From the NCBI RefSeq assembly GCF_014203425.1, contig NZ_JACHJC010000001.1, positions 6,465,501 through 6,529,500 on the forward strand: a DNA stretch of 64,000 nt. The letters run 5' to 3'. Below, piece after piece: positions 43,474-52,263 of this stretch. A model generated the notes under the pieces. That model did no database searches. It was not told the DNA's origin and was given only the letters and a program-made list of their open reading frames with translations. The translations under genes were made by a program, and so were the position numbers. The stretch is from Micromonospora echinospora (GTDB taxonomy: Bacteria > Actinomycetota > Actinomycetes > Mycobacteriales > Micromonosporaceae). Positions within the stretch are counted from its first letter, which is position 1, and each line of letters opens with the position of its first letter.

Positions 43474-45126
43474 CTACCGCTCGTGGCCCCGGCGGAGCCG
43501 GATCCACCGGTAGCCGTACCCGCCGAGCTTGAGCCGGTCGAGCTTGCCCACGTCCTCGTAGTTGCGGTCGCTCAGCACGTCGATGGGCAGGTCCGCCTCC
43601 GGCGCCAGCGTGCTCAGGTCCACCTCGACGTCTTCAGTGCCGAGGTTGTGCAGGAAGACCATCGTCCCGGTACGCCCGTCGGCGCGGTGCGCGAGCACGC
43701 CCGGCGGCATCACCACGTCGATGTGGGTGGTGCTGCCCGAGCCGGTCTCCGGCGCCTCCCGCAGCGTCCGGATCATCCGCTCGAACCAGCCGAGCAGCGA
43801 CCGCGGGTCCTTGCGCTGGGCGGTGACGTTGACCTTCTGGTAGCCGTACTCGCCCTTGTCGATGACCGGGCGGACCAGCTTCTCCGGCTCCGCGGTGGAG
43901 AAGCCGGCGTTGTCGGCGTAGGACCACTGCATCGGGGTACGGATCGCGTCGCGCCCGTCCAGCGACAGGTCCTCTCCCATCCCGATCTCCTCGCCGTAGC
44001 GCAGCACCGGCGTGCCGCGCAGCGAGAACTGGAGCGAGTACGCCAGTTCGATGTGCCGGCGGTCGTTGCCGAGCATGGGCGCGAGGCGGCGGCGGATACC
44101 CCGGCCGTAGAGCTGCATGTTCTCGTCCGGCCCGAACTTCTCCAGCACGTCGTTGCGCTGGTCGGCGGTGAGCTTCGACAGGTCGATCTCGTCGTGGTTG
44201 CGCAGGAAGGTCGCCCACTGGCCGCCGGTGGGCAGCTTCGGGGTGTCGCGCAGCGCGTCGATGATCACCTCCGGGTCCTCCCGGGCCAGGGCGAGCATCA
44301 GGCGGCCGTTGAGCATGAAGTCGAAGAGCATGTGGATCCGGTTGCCCGAGCCGCTGCCGTCGCCGAAGTAGACGGGCAACTCGTCCGGCTCGACGTTCGC
44401 CTCGGCCAGCAGGACCGCGTCGCCGCGCCGCCACTGCACGTGCTGCCGCAGGTCGGTGAGGAAGTCGAAGTCCTTCGGTGAGTTCGGGTTGCCCGGCTCG
44501 GTGCGCTCGATGATGAACGGCGCCGCGTCCATCCGGAAGCCGGCGACGCCGAGCTGGAGCCAGAACGACGTGATCTTCTTGATCTCCGCGCGGACCTTCG
44601 GGTTCTCGATGTTCAGGTCCGGCTGGAACTTGTAGAAGCGGTGGTAGAACCACGCCTTGGCGGTCCGGTCGTAGGTCCACGTCTCGTGCTGCTCGCCCGG
44701 GAAGACCATGCCCTGGTGGCGGTCGGCCGGCTCGTGGTCGGCCCAGACGTACCAGTCCCGGTACGGCGAGTCGGGCGAGGACCGGGCGGACTGGAACCAC
44801 GGGTGCTGGTCCGAGGTGTGGTTGACCACCAGGTCGATGATCACCCGGATGCCCCTGTTGCTCGCCTGGTGCAGCAGCTCGGCGAAGTCGCCGAGCGTGC
44901 CCAGCCGCGGGTCGACGTTGTAGAAGTCGGTCGCGTCGTACCCGTCGTCCTCGTTCGGCGACGGATGGATCGGGTTCAGCCAGAGACACGTCACCCCGAG
45001 CCGGGCCAGGTAGTCCAGGCGCCCGATCACGCCCTGGAAGTCACCCACCCCGTCGCCGTCGGAGTCCGCGAAAGTGTCGACGTCGAGGCAGTAGACGACC
45101 GCCTCCTGATACCACCTGTCACCCAT
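43474..45126 (-). CDS. GH13 alpha-amylase family protein, trehalose synthase-like
   Basis: 550 aa (beta/alpha)8 glycoside hydrolase. Catalytic nucleophile in VAGFRMDAAPF (D200), acid/base in LLAEANVEPDE (E242) and transition-state Asp in FLRNHDEIDL (D312). The stretch MQLYGRGIRRRLAPML followed by GTPVLRYGEEIGMG and RTPMQWS is typical of TreS (maltose to trehalose isomerisation) and relatives. No signal peptide, so intracellular. No glgE or mak gene is next to it, unlike the common treS-mak pair, so exact specificity is open. Confidence 0.88.
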   Translation of the reverse strand: MGDRWYQEAVVYCLDVDTFADSDGDGVGDFQGVIGRLDYLARLGVTCLWLNPIHPSPNEDDGYDATDFYNVDPRLGTLGDFAELLHQASNRGIRVIIDLVVNHTSDQHPWFQSARSSPDSPYRDWYVWADHEPADRHQGMVFPGEQHETWTYDRTAKAWFYHRFYKFQPDLNIENPKVRAEIKKITSFWLQLGVAGFRMDAAPFIIERTEPGNPNSPKDFDFLTDLRQHVQWRRGDAVLLAEANVEPDELPVYFGDGSGSGNRIHMLFDFMLNGRLMLALAREDPEVIIDALRDTPKLPTGGQWATFLRNHDEIDLSKLTADQRNDVLEKFGPDENMQLYGRGIRRRLAPMLGNDRRHIELAYSLQFSLRGTPVLRYGEEIGMGEDLSLDGRDAIRTPMQWSYADNAGFSTAEPEKLVRPVIDKGEYGYQKVNVTAQRKDPRSLLGWFERMIRTLREAPETGSGSTTHIDVVMPPGVLAHRADGRTGTMVFLHNLGTEDVEVDLSTLAPEADLPIDVLSDRNYEDVGKLDRLKLGGYGYRWIRLRRGHER

Positions 45127-45179
45127 GCGAGGACTACTTCTCCGAACGCGCGCGGCGGCAAACCCGGTACGGTGCCGGG

Positions 45180-45773
45180 ATGAGCGAGGAGGCTTACGAC
45201 TGGTCCGCCGGCACCTGGCTGAACCCGCCCGAGCGGGCCGAACCGGACGGTCGCGGCCTGCTTGTCGAGCCGCGCGGCGGCAGCGACTTCTGGCGGCGCA
45301 CCAGCTACGGCTTCGTGCACGACGACGGCTCGGCGCTGCTCGCGCCGTTCGGCGTGGACAGCGCCGTCGAGGTGTCGTTCCTGCTCGACTACTCCGTCCA
45401 GTTCGACCAGGCCGGCGTGCTGGTGCGGGTGGACGAGCGGCGGTGGGCCAAGGCCGGGGTCGAGGTGAGCGACGGCGTCGCGCAGGTCGGCGCCGTGGTC
45501 ACCGACGAGTTCTCCGACTGGTCGGTGGCGCCGGTGCCGCAGTGGTCCGGCCGGGAGGTGACGGTCCGGGTGAGCCGGACCGGCGACGCGCTGACCGTCC
45601 GGGCCCGGTGCGACGACGAGCCGTGGCGGCTGGTCCGCGTCGCGCCGCTCGACCCGGCGGCGCAGGCGTCGGCCGGACCGTACTGCTGCTCGCCCAGCCG
45701 AGGCGGCCTGCTGGTCCGCTTCACCGGCTGGCGGCGGGGTCCGGCGGACGCCGCGCTGCACCCGGAGGGCTGA
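45180..45773 (+). CDS. DUF1349 domain protein
   Basis: 197 aa filled by a DUF1349 (concanavalin-like, YesU-type) domain: RRTSYGFVHDDGSALLAP, VSFLLDYSVQFDQAGVLVRV, KAGVEVSDG and YCCSPSRGGLLVRFTGW. No signal peptide. Structural members are beta-sandwich proteins, suspected carbohydrate binders. Divergent from the GH13 gene across 53 bp. Confidence 0.88.
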   Translation: MSEEAYDWSAGTWLNPPERAEPDGRGLLVEPRGGSDFWRRTSYGFVHDDGSALLAPFGVDSAVEVSFLLDYSVQFDQAGVLVRVDERRWAKAGVEVSDGVAQVGAVVTDEFSDWSVAPVPQWSGREVTVRVSRTGDALTVRARCDDEPWRLVRVAPLDPAAQASAGPYCCSPSRGGLLVRFTGWRRGPADAALHPEG

Positions 45774-45843
45774 GTCACAGGTGTGACGGCCGCCGGTCCG
45801 GGTAACACCTTCGGATCCCCAGCTCTCGCGTGGAAGGACCGAC

Positions 45844-46506
45844 ATGGCCCTGGCCCAGGACGTCGACCCGAACCAGTTCACCGGGCTGACCGGCTGGGTG
45901 GCGAGTGTGATCGACTCGCTCGGCGCGGTCGGTGTGGCGTTCCTGGTGGCGCTGGAGAGCATCATCCCGCCGATCCCGAGCGAGATCGTGCTGGCGATGG
46001 CCGGCTACCTGGCCGCCGAGGGCCGGTTCAACCTGGTGCTCATCGTGGTCGCCGCGACGGTCGGCTCGCTGATCGGCGCGCTGGTGCTCTACTGGCTCGG
46101 CGCGGCACTCGGCGAGGAGCGGCTCAAGCGCTGGCTGGACCACATTCCGCTGGTCGAACTGGAGGATCTGGAGAAGGCCGACCGCTGGTTCGAGCGGCAC
46201 GGCCGGTGGGCGGTGCTGATCGGCCGGGTGGTGCCGGTGGTCCGCAGCCTGGTCTCGATCCCGGCCGGCGCGAACCGGATGCCGCTCGGCGAGTTCGTCC
46301 TGCTCACCACGCTCGGCAGCGGGGTGTGGAACGCCCTGATCGTCGGCGCCGGCTACGTCCTCGGCTCGCGGTGGGAGGACGTCGACAGGTACAGCCAGTG
46401 GTTCAACTACGCGATCTTCGCCGTCTTCGGTTTCATGATCGTGAGCTGGGCGGTCAAGAAGGTGCGCCGACGGCGCGCCCGGCAGTCGGTGACCACCGGG
46501 CGCTGA
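45844..46506 (+). CDS. DedA family membrane protein
   Basis: 220 aa. The DedA hallmark ESIIPPIPSEIVLAMAGYLA is near 38-57 and the second half has FERHGRWAVLIGRVVPVVRSLVSIPAGANRMPL with the conserved Arg residues. About five membrane segments and a basic C-terminal tail. DedA proteins are flippases for undecaprenyl phosphate or phospholipids. A GTCACA/TGTGAC dyad lies at 45774-45787, 57 bp upstream of the start. Confidence 0.92.
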   Translation: MALAQDVDPNQFTGLTGWVASVIDSLGAVGVAFLVALESIIPPIPSEIVLAMAGYLAAEGRFNLVLIVVAATVGSLIGALVLYWLGAALGEERLKRWLDHIPLVELEDLEKADRWFERHGRWAVLIGRVVPVVRSLVSIPAGANRMPLGEFVLLTTLGSGVWNALIVGAGYVLGSRWEDVDRYSQWFNYAIFAVFGFMIVSWAVKKVRRRRARQSVTTGR

Positions 46507-46519
46507 CCGCGGCGCGGGC

Positions 46520-48085
46520 TCAGAAGCCGGCGGTGATGCCGGTGAACTCCCAGGTGTTCTGCGCGATGCCGGAACAGTTGGCGACCACGCCGCCACCCGG
46601 GCAGGGCCGGTCCCGGTTGACCGACCAGAACGTGAACCGCGCCAGGCCGCGCGCCTTGGCCCAGTCGCGGATCTGCGTCCAGGTGGCCGGCGAGGTCAGT
46701 TCCTGCTGGTCGGAGAGGCCGTTCATCCCGGACAGGCCCATGTGCGCGTACGCGGTGGCGTCCGACCAGCCGAACGCGTTCTTCAGCGCGGTCTTCAGGC
46801 CCTCGGCCGCGTTCACCGTGTTCTGGTACATGTTCGCGCCGCCGCCGAAGTCGAACGGCATGATGGTGAACACGTCGATCCCGGCGCCCTTGGCCGCCGC
46901 CTGGTTGATCAGCCGGGTGCCGTAGTACGACGGCCCGGTGGTCGAGGTGCCGAACGTGATGATGGTCTTGATCCCCGGGTTGTTCTGCTTGACGATCTTC
47001 AGGGCGTCCAGGATGCGGTCCTGCACCACCTCGTTCTCGAACTCGTCGCTGTTCTCGATGTCGATGTCGATGGCCTTAAGCCCGTACGCGTTGATGACCT
47101 GCTGGTACGCGCCGGCCAGCGCGGCGGCGGACGAGCAGTTCGGGCCGAGCTTGTTGCCGCTCCACCCGCCGAAGGACGGGATGACGTCGCCGCCGGCCGC
47201 CTTGATCGCGGCGATGGTGGCGGCGTGCGTGCCGCCGGTCAGCGGGCCGTTGCCGTCCCAGGCCGGGGTGCAGCCGCCGCCGGAGAGCACGAACGCGATG
47301 GTGAACCACTTGATCCCGGTCGCGCCCATGACGGTGGACGGCGCGGGCGGGTCGCCCCAGCCCGGGTAGAGGTAGGGCGCGGCGGCCATCGCGCCCCCGC
47401 CGCCACCGGTGCAGCCGCTGGTGGTGGCCGCGACCGCCGCCGACTTCGCCGACTCGCCGCTGCCGTTGTAGGCGGTCACTGTGTAGCTGTGCCCGCTGCA
47501 CGCGGCCAGCCCGGAGACGGTGGCCGAGGTGCCGGCGACGGTGGCCCTGACCGTGCCGCCCTCGTACACCCGGTAGCCGGTGACGGTGCCGGAGACCGCG
47601 TTCCAGGCGAGCGAGACCGACGACGCGGTGGTGCCGGTGACCCGCAGCCCGCCCGGCGTGGCCGGTGCGCCCGGGTTGCCGGGGCTGCCGCCGCCGGTGC
47701 AGGAGCCGCCGTTGACTGTGCAGTTGACCGGGTCGCCGGTGCCGCTGACGACGAAGCCGAAGCTGGTGCTGGCGCCGGGGGCGAGCGCGCCGTTCCAGGA
47801 CTGGTTGACGGCGGTGACGTGCTGGCCGGAGGTGGTCAGCCGGGCGTCCCAGAACGAGCCGAGCGTACTGCCGGCGGGCAGGTCGAACTGGACGTTCCAC
47901 GAGGAGATGGCGGCGGAGCTGTCGTTGGTGACTGTGAACCGGGCCTCGTACCCGCTGCTCCAGCTGGAGGTGCGGACGAAGGCCGCGGTGGCGGCGGAGG
48001 CGGGCGGCGCGGCCAGCAGGGCGCCGGCGACCACTGCGGTGGTCAGCGCGGCGGCGAGCGTCGCCAGGCGGGGGCGGAGTCTCAC
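46520..48085 (-). CDS. Secreted chitinase: CBM2-FnIII-GH18
   Basis: 521 aa. Signal peptide (1-31, ending ASA), CBM2 (about 33-120, with the aromatic pattern WSSGYEARFTVTND, NQSWNGALAPG), a Gly/Pro linker, fibronectin III (about 140-222), a Cys-Thr-Gly linker, and a GH18 catalytic domain (about 235-521). The catalytic motif reads AIDIDIENSD (D340, D342, E344), the DxDxE of family 18. The modular plan is that of exported actinomycete chitinases. GTG start with GGAGG. An AT-rich TTAACACTCTTAATAAT stretch sits 60 bp upstream. Confidence 0.93.
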   Translation of the reverse strand: MRLRPRLATLAAALTTAVVAGALLAAPPASAATAAFVRTSSWSSGYEARFTVTNDSSAAISSWNVQFDLPAGSTLGSFWDARLTTSGQHVTAVNQSWNGALAPGASTSFGFVVSGTGDPVNCTVNGGSCTGGGSPGNPGAPATPGGLRVTGTTASSVSLAWNAVSGTVTGYRVYEGGTVRATVAGTSATVSGLAACSGHSYTVTAYNGSGESAKSAAVAATTSGCTGGGGGAMAAAPYLYPGWGDPPAPSTVMGATGIKWFTIAFVLSGGGCTPAWDGNGPLTGGTHAATIAAIKAAGGDVIPSFGGWSGNKLGPNCSSAAALAGAYQQVINAYGLKAIDIDIENSDEFENEVVQDRILDALKIVKQNNPGIKTIITFGTSTTGPSYYGTRLINQAAAKGAGIDVFTIMPFDFGGGANMYQNTVNAAEGLKTALKNAFGWSDATAYAHMGLSGMNGLSDQQELTSPATWTQIRDWAKARGLARFTFWSVNRDRPCPGGGVVANCSGIAQNTWEFTGITAGF

Positions 48086-48144
48086 GGCGTCCTCCAGGGG
48101 ACGGGCGGGGGTGGAGAGGGATTCACAACCGTCGACGTGTGCCC

Positions 48145-48165
48145 ATTATTAAGAGTGTTAACTGT
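48145..48165 (-). promoter_or_regulatory. AT-rich regulatory motif upstream of the chitinase
   Basis: On the coding strand this reads about AGTTAACACTCTTAATAAT, with TTAA repeated on either side of five bases. It stands out sharply in 72% GC surroundings, 60-80 bp before the start. It does not match the DasR box I know. Confidence 0.4.
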
Positions 48166-48226
48166 TTCTGTCCAGCACCGGTTCGACGCGACCCGGGCCG
48201 GGGCCCGGGTCGCGTCCCGACCGGGC

Positions 48227-49651
48227 TCAGCGGCGGAAGGTGAACCAGTTGACGTTGACGAAGTCCGACGGCTGGCCGCTGCTGAACGTCAGGTAGACGG
48301 TGTGCCGCCCGGTCACCGCGCTGACGTTGCCCGGCACCGAGCGCCAGGTCTGCCAGCCGCCGGTGTTGCCGACCGCGAAACTGCCGATCGGCGGCGCGGT
48401 CGGGCTGTCCACCCGGACCTCCACCAGCCCGCTCACCCCGGACGCCGCTCCGGAGGCCACCCGGGCCACGAAGTCGCGCGGCGGCGTGGAGCCGAAGTCG
48501 ACGTTGTCGTAGCGGGCCCAGTCGCCGTTGGCGAGCCAGCCGATGTCCTGGCCACCCTCGGCGCACGTCTCCACCTGCACGCCGTTTTGCGCGTTGAACG
48601 ACTCGGCCTGGATCGTCGCGTACGCGTCGCGCACCCCGCCCGGCGGCGGCGTGGTCGGGGTCGGCGACGGATTGCTCCCGCCACCCCGGGTGTAGACGGC
48701 CACGTAGTCGACGAGCATCGACCGGCCCGACACGGTCGACGCGGTGGGCGTCGCCGATCCGGCCACGCCGTCCGGGAAGCCGCCGCCCATCGCCACGTTG
48801 AGCAGCAGGAAGTAGCCGGCGTGGCTGGTCATCTGACTCCAGTACGGCTCACCGATCTGGTTCTGCCCGACGGTGTGGAAGAGCTGGCCGTCGACGTACC
48901 AGCGCAGTTGCTGCGGGCTGACCGAGGCGTCCCACTCGAACCGGTAGGTGTGGAACGCCGACTGGCAGGTGCTGCCCGGGCAGGCCCGGGACGCGCCGAT
49001 GCCGTTGAACTCCCCGCACGGGCCGCCCGGCGCGACACCGCAGTGCAGCACGCCCCAGACCGAGTTGATCCCGTTGACGTTCTCCATCACGTCGAACTCG
49101 CCGATGCCCGGCCAGTTCTGGTAGTTGCCCCGGTACGGCGAGCCGAGCGCCCAGAACGCCGGCCAGTACCCGGACGCCGCCGCGCCTGTCACGTTCGGCA
49201 TCTGGATCCGGCCCTCCAGGGCCAGCACGCCGCCGGCCGGCGCCTTGAAGTTCGAACGCACCGTCTCGATCCGGGCCGAGGTCCAGCGGCCGGCCGAGTC
49301 GCGCAGCGGCGTGATGCGCAGGTTGCCCGAGCCGTCGTGGGCCAGATTGGCGGTGCTGGAGGTGTAGGTCTGGATCTCGCCGGTGCCCCAGTTGGCCGGT
49401 CCGCCCGGGTAGCTGGTGCCGGTGTCGATGATCCAGTTGGCGGACGAGGGCAGCGTGCCGGCCGAGCCGGTGAAGTCGTCGCTCCACACCAGGCTCCAGC
49501 CCGACGGCGTCGGCGGCACTGCCGCCTGGGCGGTCATCGAGACGCCCGCGAGCGCTGTGGTGAGCGCCAGGACGCCCGCGGCGAGGGCAAGGCGGCGGCG
49601 TGCTCGGGGCACGGTGGCGGAGGCGGCCGGAGCCGCCGGGATCGGGTTCAT
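48227..49651 (-). CDS. Secreted GH16 endo-beta-1,3-glucanase with CBM6
   Basis: 474 aa from ATG 49651. Signal peptide (1-43, ending AQA), GH16 domain (about 48-325) with the catalytic ExDxxE in GIGEFDVMEN (E185, D187, E190) and WPAFWALG, typical of laminarinases; a Pro/Thr linker (PSPTPTTPPPGG) and a C-terminal CBM6 (about 345-474: YATIQAESFNAQNGVQVE, NGDWARYDNVDFG, WFTF). Expected to cut fungal or algal beta-1,3-glucan. A LacI-type palindrome lies 33 bp before the start. It follows YidC and precedes the chitinase on the same strand. Confidence 0.93.
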   Translation of the reverse strand: MNPIPAAPAASATVPRARRRLALAAGVLALTTALAGVSMTAQAAVPPTPSGWSLVWSDDFTGSAGTLPSSANWIIDTGTSYPGGPANWGTGEIQTYTSSTANLAHDGSGNLRITPLRDSAGRWTSARIETVRSNFKAPAGGVLALEGRIQMPNVTGAAASGYWPAFWALGSPYRGNYQNWPGIGEFDVMENVNGINSVWGVLHCGVAPGGPCGEFNGIGASRACPGSTCQSAFHTYRFEWDASVSPQQLRWYVDGQLFHTVGQNQIGEPYWSQMTSHAGYFLLLNVAMGGGFPDGVAGSATPTASTVSGRSMLVDYVAVYTRGGGSNPSPTPTTPPPGGVRDAYATIQAESFNAQNGVQVETCAEGGQDIGWLANGDWARYDNVDFGSTPPRDFVARVASGAASGVSGLVEVRVDSPTAPPIGSFAVGNTGGWQTWRSVPGNVSAVTGRHTVYLTFSSGQPSDFVNVNWFTFRR

Positions 49652-49683
49652 TCGGGGTGCCTCTCTGCGGGGGACGGGTCCGG

Positions 49684-49695
49684 GAGAGCGCTCTC
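49684..49695. promoter_or_regulatory. LacI/CebR-like operator before the GH16 gene
   Basis: Perfect palindrome GAGAGCGCTCTC centred on GCGC, 33 bp upstream of the start codon. LacI-family repressors of actinomycete sugar and glycosidase genes (for example CebR) bind such G/A-GCGC-T/C palindromes. Confidence 0.6.
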
Positions 49696-49728
49696 TGAGG
49701 CGATTTCTACGCCCCGCCCCCGCACTTG

Positions 49729-50475
49729 TCAACGCTTGTCGATGGCTGCCGCCGGCTGCGGGCGACGCAGCACCACCTGCTCCAGCGCGGTCCACGCCGT
49801 GGTGGTGACCAGATAGAGCACGGCCGCCAGCGGCACCACGAGCGCCACCAGCACCGTGCCGTACGGCAGCAGCGGCAGCAGCCGCCCGAGCACCGCCGCG
49901 CCCGGACCCTCGGTGGGCGTCCCGGCCACCGTGCCGGTGGCGGCCGCCGCCCGGCGCATCCGCCGCGACGACCACCAGGCCAGCGCGAGCAGCGCGGCCA
50001 GCAGCACCCCGAACACCAGCGGCACCGGGCCGGACAGCCCGTCGCCGAGGTGCCACCCCAGCGGTACGCCGGCGAGCCGCTCCCCCAGCAGCTGCGGCGC
50101 GCCGTCACCGGTGGCGAACACGCGGTACATGACCAGGAAGAACGGCGCCTGCAACAGCGCCGGCAGGCAGCCCGCGACGGGACTGGCCCCGGCGTTGCGG
50201 TAGAGCGCGAGCACCTCGCTCTGCAGGCGGGCCGGATCGTCGGCGTACCGGCGCTGGAGTTCCCGCACCTCGGGGGCGAGCGCGGTACGACGCCGCTCCC
50301 CGCGGACCTGGGCCACTGTCAGCGGCGAGATCAGCAGCCGGACGGCGGCGGTGAACAGGACGATGGCGGCGGCCGTAGCGGCGCCGCCGGTGAGCGGGGC
50401 GAGCACGTCGGCGAGCCAGGTGACGACGGTGGCCGCGGCCGAGGCCGCGGAGTGCAACGGTGCGAAGGCGAGCAT
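49729..50475 (-). CDS. YidC/Oxa1-type membrane protein insertase (secondary paralogue)
   Basis: 248 aa from ATG 50475. Insertase core: TAAVRLLISPLTVAQVRGER with the groove Arg, ELQRRYADDPARLQSEVLALYRNAG (cytoplasmic hairpin), PLLQAPFFLVMYRVF-like stretch (ALLQAPFFLVMYRVF) and a last span near the C-terminus. About five membrane segments. The main yidC of actinomycetes sits in the rnpA-jag cluster at oriC, so this is probably the additional copy, here paired with a DUF6412 gene. Confidence 0.87.
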   Translation of the reverse strand: MLAFAPLHSAASAAATVVTWLADVLAPLTGGAATAAAIVLFTAAVRLLISPLTVAQVRGERRRTALAPEVRELQRRYADDPARLQSEVLALYRNAGASPVAGCLPALLQAPFFLVMYRVFATGDGAPQLLGERLAGVPLGWHLGDGLSGPVPLVFGVLLAALLALAWWSSRRMRRAAAATGTVAGTPTEGPGAAVLGRLLPLLPYGTVLVALVVPLAAVLYLVTTTAWTALEQVVLRRPQPAAAIDKR

Positions 50476-50609
50476 GGGTGGACCCCTCGGTGGCGATTCC
50501 GGGTGTCCCGGGCGGCGACGTGCCGCGCGGCGGGACGGATGACGACGGAATCGGCCGCGAAAGCCGGGGCACAGGTGCCGGCGACCCGCCGATGCGGGCC
50601 GGGCGGTGG

Positions 50610-50885
50610 CTACGCGGCCGAGGGGCGCAGCCCCGGCGCGCGGGGGCGCGGACGGCCCGGGGCGTCGGGGTCGACCTGCCGGGGCACCCCGCGACGGCGG
50701 GCCCGGGCCCGCAGCGCGGCGGCGAACCGGGTGCCGGGCGGCGCGGGCAGTGCGCGGACCCGCAGCGCGAGCAGGGTGGCCAGCAGCAGCGCGGCGACGA
50801 CCGCCGCGCCGGCGAGCAGCCCGACCGGCCGGTCGGCGAACAGGGCGAGGGCGTACGCCCACGTCCCCGTCAGCACCGCCAGCAT
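50610..50885 (-). CDS. DUF6412-like small membrane protein
   Basis: 91 aa from ATG 50885 (MLAVLTGTWAYALALFADRP); GTG 50894 is also possible. Two hydrophobic segments (about 3-17 and 21-43) and an Arg/Pro-rich cytosolic tail. Its place directly upstream of a secondary yidC matches the actinobacterial DUF6412-yidC pairing known to me; the assignment relies on context as much as sequence. Confidence 0.65.
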   Translation of the reverse strand: MLAVLTGTWAYALALFADRPVGLLAGAAVVAALLLATLLALRVRALPAPPGTRFAAALRARARRRGVPRQVDPDAPGRPRPRAPGLRPSAA

Positions 50886-51082
50886 CCCCGCCACGCGACC
50901 ACGGTAGCCCGCCGTGTCACGCCCTGCTGCCCCCTGCGCGCACACCGGCGGCGCGCGGCCCCGAACGGACGAACCGGCGCCGACACGCCGCCCGGCGCGT
51001 TTCCCGGCACGGACACGGTGGGTAACAGGGCCTCGACCACGCGGCACGGTGCCGCGAGCGGTCCGGAGAGACGGTGGTGACG

Positions 51083-52222
51083 ATGAGCGGCTCAGTGGCG
51101 GAGCGGGAACGGAGCGCCGAGACCGGCGGGACCGACCTGCTGACAGTCGGCGTCGAGGAGGAGTTCCTGCTCGCCGACCCGCACACCGGCACCGCCGTGC
51201 CCGCCGTCGACCTGGTCATGGAGCAGGTGCCGGCGGAGCTGCGCGGCCAGGTGGAGCGCGAGTTCCAGACCAGCCAGATCGAGATCGGCAGCCCGCCTGG
51301 GCTCGACCTGTCCTCGATCCGGCACTCGCTGTCGATGCTCCGCGCCGAGCTGGCCGACGCGGCCGAGCGGGCCGGCGTACGGCTGCTCGCGATCGGCACC
51401 GGACCGGTCGACGGGCCGGTGCCGCCGGTGGTGGACAAGCCCCGCTTCGACCGGATGATCGAGCGGTTCCGGCTCCTGGTGCCCGGCCCCGGCAACAACG
51501 GCATGCACGTGCACGTGGGCATCCCGGACCCGGACACCGGCGTGCAGGTGCTCAACCACGTCCGGCCGTGGCTGCCGATCCTGCAGGCGGTCACCGCGAA
51601 CTCCCCGTTCGCCCGGGGCGAGGACACCGGGTACGCGAGCTGGCGCTCGGTCGAGTGGGAACGCTGGCCGTCGGTCGCGCCCACCCCGTACCTGGAGTCG
51701 CACGAGCACTACGAGCGGCTGATCCGGCAGCTCATCGCCAGCGGCGTGATGCTGGACGAGGGAATGCTCTACTGGTACGCCCGGCTCTCCGCCAAGTACC
51801 CCACGGTGGAGATCCGCATCGGCGACGTCTGCCCGTCCGTGGACGACGCGGTGCTCGTCGCCGCGCTGGTCCGCGCGCTCGTCGCCACCGCGCTCACCGA
51901 CATCGCCGCCGGCCGTCCGGCGGTCAACACCGACCACCACCTGCTGGTGGCGGCGCACTGGCGTGCGGCCCACGACGGGCTGGAGGGCGAGGGCGTCGAC
52001 CTGACCGACGGTGAGCTGCGCCCGGCCTGGGAGCTGCTGGACCGGCTGGTCGACCGGCTGCGCCCGGAACTGGAACGGCACGGCGACCTGGACCGGGTGA
52101 CCGACCTGCTGGGCGGGCTGCGCCGGCACGGCAGCGGCGCGGCGCGGCAGCGCGCGGTGTTCGCGCGTACCGGACGGCTCGTCGACGTGGTCACGGACGT
52201 GGCACGCCAGACCCGTGGCTGA
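51083..52222 (+). CDS. Glutamate-cysteine ligase family carboxylate-amine ligase (YbdK type)
   Basis: About 379 aa. VGVEEEFLLADPHTG (about 22-36) is the GCS2 signature, with REFQTSQIEIGSPP, GMHVHVGIPD (metal His residues), YASWRSVEWERWP and PTVEIRIGDVCPSVDD. Members have weak gamma-glutamylcysteine ligase activity or join other amines. In mycothiol-using actinomycetes glutathione is not made, so the true product is unknown; an EgtA role is less likely for this short form. ATG 51083, with GTG 51077 nearer the GGAGAG site. Confidence 0.9.
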   Translation: MSGSVAERERSAETGGTDLLTVGVEEEFLLADPHTGTAVPAVDLVMEQVPAELRGQVEREFQTSQIEIGSPPGLDLSSIRHSLSMLRAELADAAERAGVRLLAIGTGPVDGPVPPVVDKPRFDRMIERFRLLVPGPGNNGMHVHVGIPDPDTGVQVLNHVRPWLPILQAVTANSPFARGEDTGYASWRSVEWERWPSVAPTPYLESHEHYERLIRQLIASGVMLDEGMLYWYARLSAKYPTVEIRIGDVCPSVDDAVLVAALVRALVATALTDIAAGRPAVNTDHHLLVAAHWRAAHDGLEGEGVDLTDGELRPAWELLDRLVDRLRPELERHGDLDRVTDLLGGLRRHGSGAARQRAVFARTGRLVDVVTDVARQTRG

Positions 52223-52263
52223 GCGGCCGCGCGGCCGGGGCCCGGCGTGACAGGATGGGCGGC

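Noticed and set aside
45774..45787. CRP-type site GTCACAGGTGTGAC
   Set aside because: The half sites are in the reverse arrangement and spacing to the CRP consensus (TGTGA-N6-TCACA); kept only as a small dyad near dedA.
46742..49816. A 1024-codon rightward frame opposite the chitinase and GH16 genes
   Set aside because: Arg/Gly/Val-rich shadow of two well-supported secreted enzymes.
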